Origin: Bacteroidetes bacterium QH_1_64_81
GTDB taxonomy: Bacteria; Bacteroidota; Rhodothermia; Rhodothermales; Salinibacteraceae
Assembly: GCA_003022655.1 (NCBI GenBank)
Contig: PXSX01000111.1
Location: 1 to 7,385 of the forward strand
Length of the DNA stretch: 7,385 nucleotides
Reading direction: 5' to 3'
Under the pieces are notes generated by a model. That model worked only from the letters and a program-made list of their open reading frames with translations. It searched no databases and was not told the origin of the DNA. A program made the translations under genes and the position numbers. Shown piece after piece: positions 6,429 to 7,385 of this stretch; the stretch's first letter is position 1, and each line of letters starts with the position of its first letter.

Positions 6429-7087
6429 CCGAATATGGGTCGGTCGATTCGACAGTGCGCCAGAATGGTGTACGCATCTTTCGATGGTTGATCCTCCTTC
6501 TCAATGTACGTCTCCAGGATGGGGATCACCTCGGCCATTTCCTGGGTGCCTTGGTCTCCGCCCTCAAGGCGAGCTGCCTGGAGACGAGCAAAGGCCTCGT
6601 TCAGAATTGGGCCGGTCGAGTCGGGGCGGATGGCACTCGCGGCGCCGAAGAAGGCGGCGGCCCTCATGAAGTCGTCTTTGGATCTCGACTTTCGGGCCTC
6701 GTTGAATGCATCGGCACCCTTCTGGTACTCTTCGATGAACGCAAGTTCACGCTGGCTATTGATGGTGCTCCGCTGTCCCGGGTCGAACTCGATTGCTTGC
6801 TGTTCGGCCTCGCGGGCCTCCCGGTATCGCTGTTTATACTCGCCCGGGGGCGTCGTGCTGTCGGCCATCTGACGCAGGATGCGAGCCTTCATCGCATAGG
6901 CCTCTGCGTTGGCCGAGTCTCGAGCAATTGCCGAGTCGACGTTGGCCAGGGCTCGGTCGTAGTTCTCCTGCTCCATGGCGCTTTCGGCGGCGCTCATGTT
7001 CGGATTTCCGGCCGAGCAACCCGAAAGGGCTACGAGCCCGAGACTGCCCAAAAAGAGAGCAAAGAGCGCTGACTGTCGCGTCGTCAT
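6338..7087 (-). CDS. N-terminal part of frame-split TPR lipoprotein
   Basis: Starts at ATG 7087. The signal peptide is MTTRQSALFALFLGSLGLVA followed by the lipobox LSGC (Cys24), so it is a lipoprotein exported and anchored by its lipidated cysteine. The start is fixed by this signal peptide; the longer in-frame TTG at 7198 would bury it. Residues 33-105 carry TPR-like helices (AAESAMEQENYDRALANVDSAIARD, then AEAYAMKARI). Further helices up to residue 210 (ILETYIEKEDQPSKDAYTILA) continue the solenoid. From residue 211 the frame yields an unrelated Arg/Cys/Trp-rich tail of 39 residues, while the protein-like sequence resumes in another frame with LSNRPTHIRVSGTQG. The break therefore lies in about 6428-6460. 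One missing base (or 3n+1) would join the two parts into a protein of about 490-500 residues. No Shine-Dalgarno sequence is visible upstream of the ATG. Confidence 0.8.
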   Translation of the reverse strand: MTTRQSALFALFLGSLGLVALSGCSAGNPNMSAAESAMEQENYDRALANVDSAIARDSANAEAYAMKARILRQMADSTTPPGEYKQRYREAREAEQQAIEFDPGQRSTINSQRELAFIEEYQKGADAFNEARKSRSKDDFMRAAAFFGAASAIRPDSTGPILNEAFARLQAARLEGGDQGTQEMAEVIPILETYIEKEDQPSKDAYTILAHCRIDRPIFGCRARRAWIILEPSRSAVLLGAWRGRLPTE

Positions 7088-7385
7088 GGTGATAAGTCGT
7101 GGGTCGGTGAGATTCGCGTTGAGGGTGTAGCGCTGGATTTTCGGCTGCCGAGGAAGATGCTCCGGCACGCAAGCGCCCAGTGGTAGAGGGAAGAGCAACG
7201 GAATATGTCCGCATTTTTATGATAGTGGGAAAGCATAGCTCATTCAAGCGTTTCTGTCTTGCCTCCGTGAACTTCCGGTTCATCGATCCGAGCACGTGCG
7301 TTGTAACTGCTCGTGTGCTTTCCTTTCTTGCAGTACCGCAGGGTGCGATTCCGCTGTTCTCGATGAGATTGCGAGCGGGAGGCTG
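7088..7385 (-). other. Upstream region of the lipoprotein gene
   Basis: 298 nt without a supported gene, noticeably more AT-rich around 7200-7260 than the coding DNA. It holds the sigma70-like promoter at 7219-7247 and a predicted 5' leader of about 125 nt. At the right end an ATG at 7363 on the plus strand opens a frame that runs out of the window after seven codons; it could begin a divergent gene, but nothing supports it. Confidence 0.5.
7219..7247 (-). promoter_or_regulatory. Sigma70-like promoter for the TPR lipoprotein gene
   Basis: On the minus strand, TTGAAT (7247-7242) and TATCAT (7224-7219) are separated by exactly 17 bases. They match the -35 consensus TTGACA at 4 of 6 positions and the -10 consensus TATAAT at 5 of 6. 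The -10 is followed by an AT-rich stretch (AAAAATG). Transcription would start near 7212, leaving about 125 nt of leader before the ATG at 7087. Confidence 0.5.

Noticed and set aside
5847..6491. 214-residue plus-strand open frame over the TPR lipoprotein
   Set aside because: The opposite strand encodes clear TPRs with normal composition. This frame has no domain and no start signals.
6834..7295. Minus-strand frame starting at 7295, upstream of the lipoprotein
   Set aside because: It overlaps the signal peptide and TPRs in the wrong frame, and the promoter at 7219-7247 lies inside its proposed start region.
7286..7317. Imperfect inverted repeat around GAGCACGTGC and GCTCGTGTGCT
   Set aside because: Only 5 bp pair cleanly, and there is no neighbouring gene for which it would act. 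Not better than chance.
7363..7385. Possible start of a divergent plus-strand gene (ATG at 7363)
   Set aside because: Only seven codons are in the window, there is no ribosome binding site, and no family can be judged.
1..7385. Search for tRNA, rRNA, CRISPR arrays, insertion sequences and attachment sites
   Set aside because: By eye I found no regularly spaced direct repeats, no transposase motifs, no terminal inverted repeats and no tRNA-like cloverleaf on either strand.

Overview
The window looks like chromosomal DNA from a halophilic, GC-rich member of the Rhodothermota/Bacteroidota lineage, most likely Salinibacter or a close relative. This rests on high GC, proteins rich in Asp and Glu, few recognisable Shine-Dalgarno sequences, and an archaeal/Bacteroidota-type phosphohexomutase. 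The assignment is inference from composition and gene content, not from a search.

Layout, left to right. (1) Positions 1-774 (+): the C-terminal two thirds or so of a phosphoglucosamine/phosphomannomutase, cut by the window edge. (2) Positions 960-4235 (+): three same-strand genes with 85- and 65-nt gaps, probably one operon. The first encodes a repeat-rich helical protein ending in a domain that aligns almost without gaps to photoactive yellow protein (PYP). The second is a divergent AMP-forming acyl/aryl-CoA ligase-like protein. The third is a DUF427 protein. (3) Positions 4260-5353 (-): a cystathionine gamma-synthase/lyase family gene, convergent with the operon, with an intact catalytic core and a disrupted N-terminus. 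(4) Positions 5589-7087 (-): a TPR lipoprotein gene split into two frames near 6428-6460, with a sigma70-like promoter upstream (7219-7247) and a strong hairpin terminator downstream (5501-5530).

The most interesting unit is the middle operon. In photosynthetic proteobacteria a p-coumarate:CoA ligase activates the PYP chromophore, which is then bound as a thioester to one cysteine (Cys69 in Halorhodospira halophila PYP). Here a PYP-like gene is followed by a ligase-like gene, so the pairing is reminiscent of PYP plus pCL. However, the PYP-like domain has Asp at the chromophore cysteine and Ala at the positions of Tyr42 and Glu46, so it cannot hold p-coumarate in the known way. It is also fused to an N-terminal region with five copies of a 24-residue helical motif. 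The ligase keeps most adenylation-core motifs but has a changed phosphate-binding loop and lacks the usual C-terminal catalytic lysine. The unit may be a light-independent signalling or scaffold derivative of the PYP system, or may bind a different ligand non-covalently.

The two minus-strand genes each carry a reading-frame break, 1.1-1.2 kb apart. These could be local gene decay or local sequence errors; the sequence alone cannot decide.
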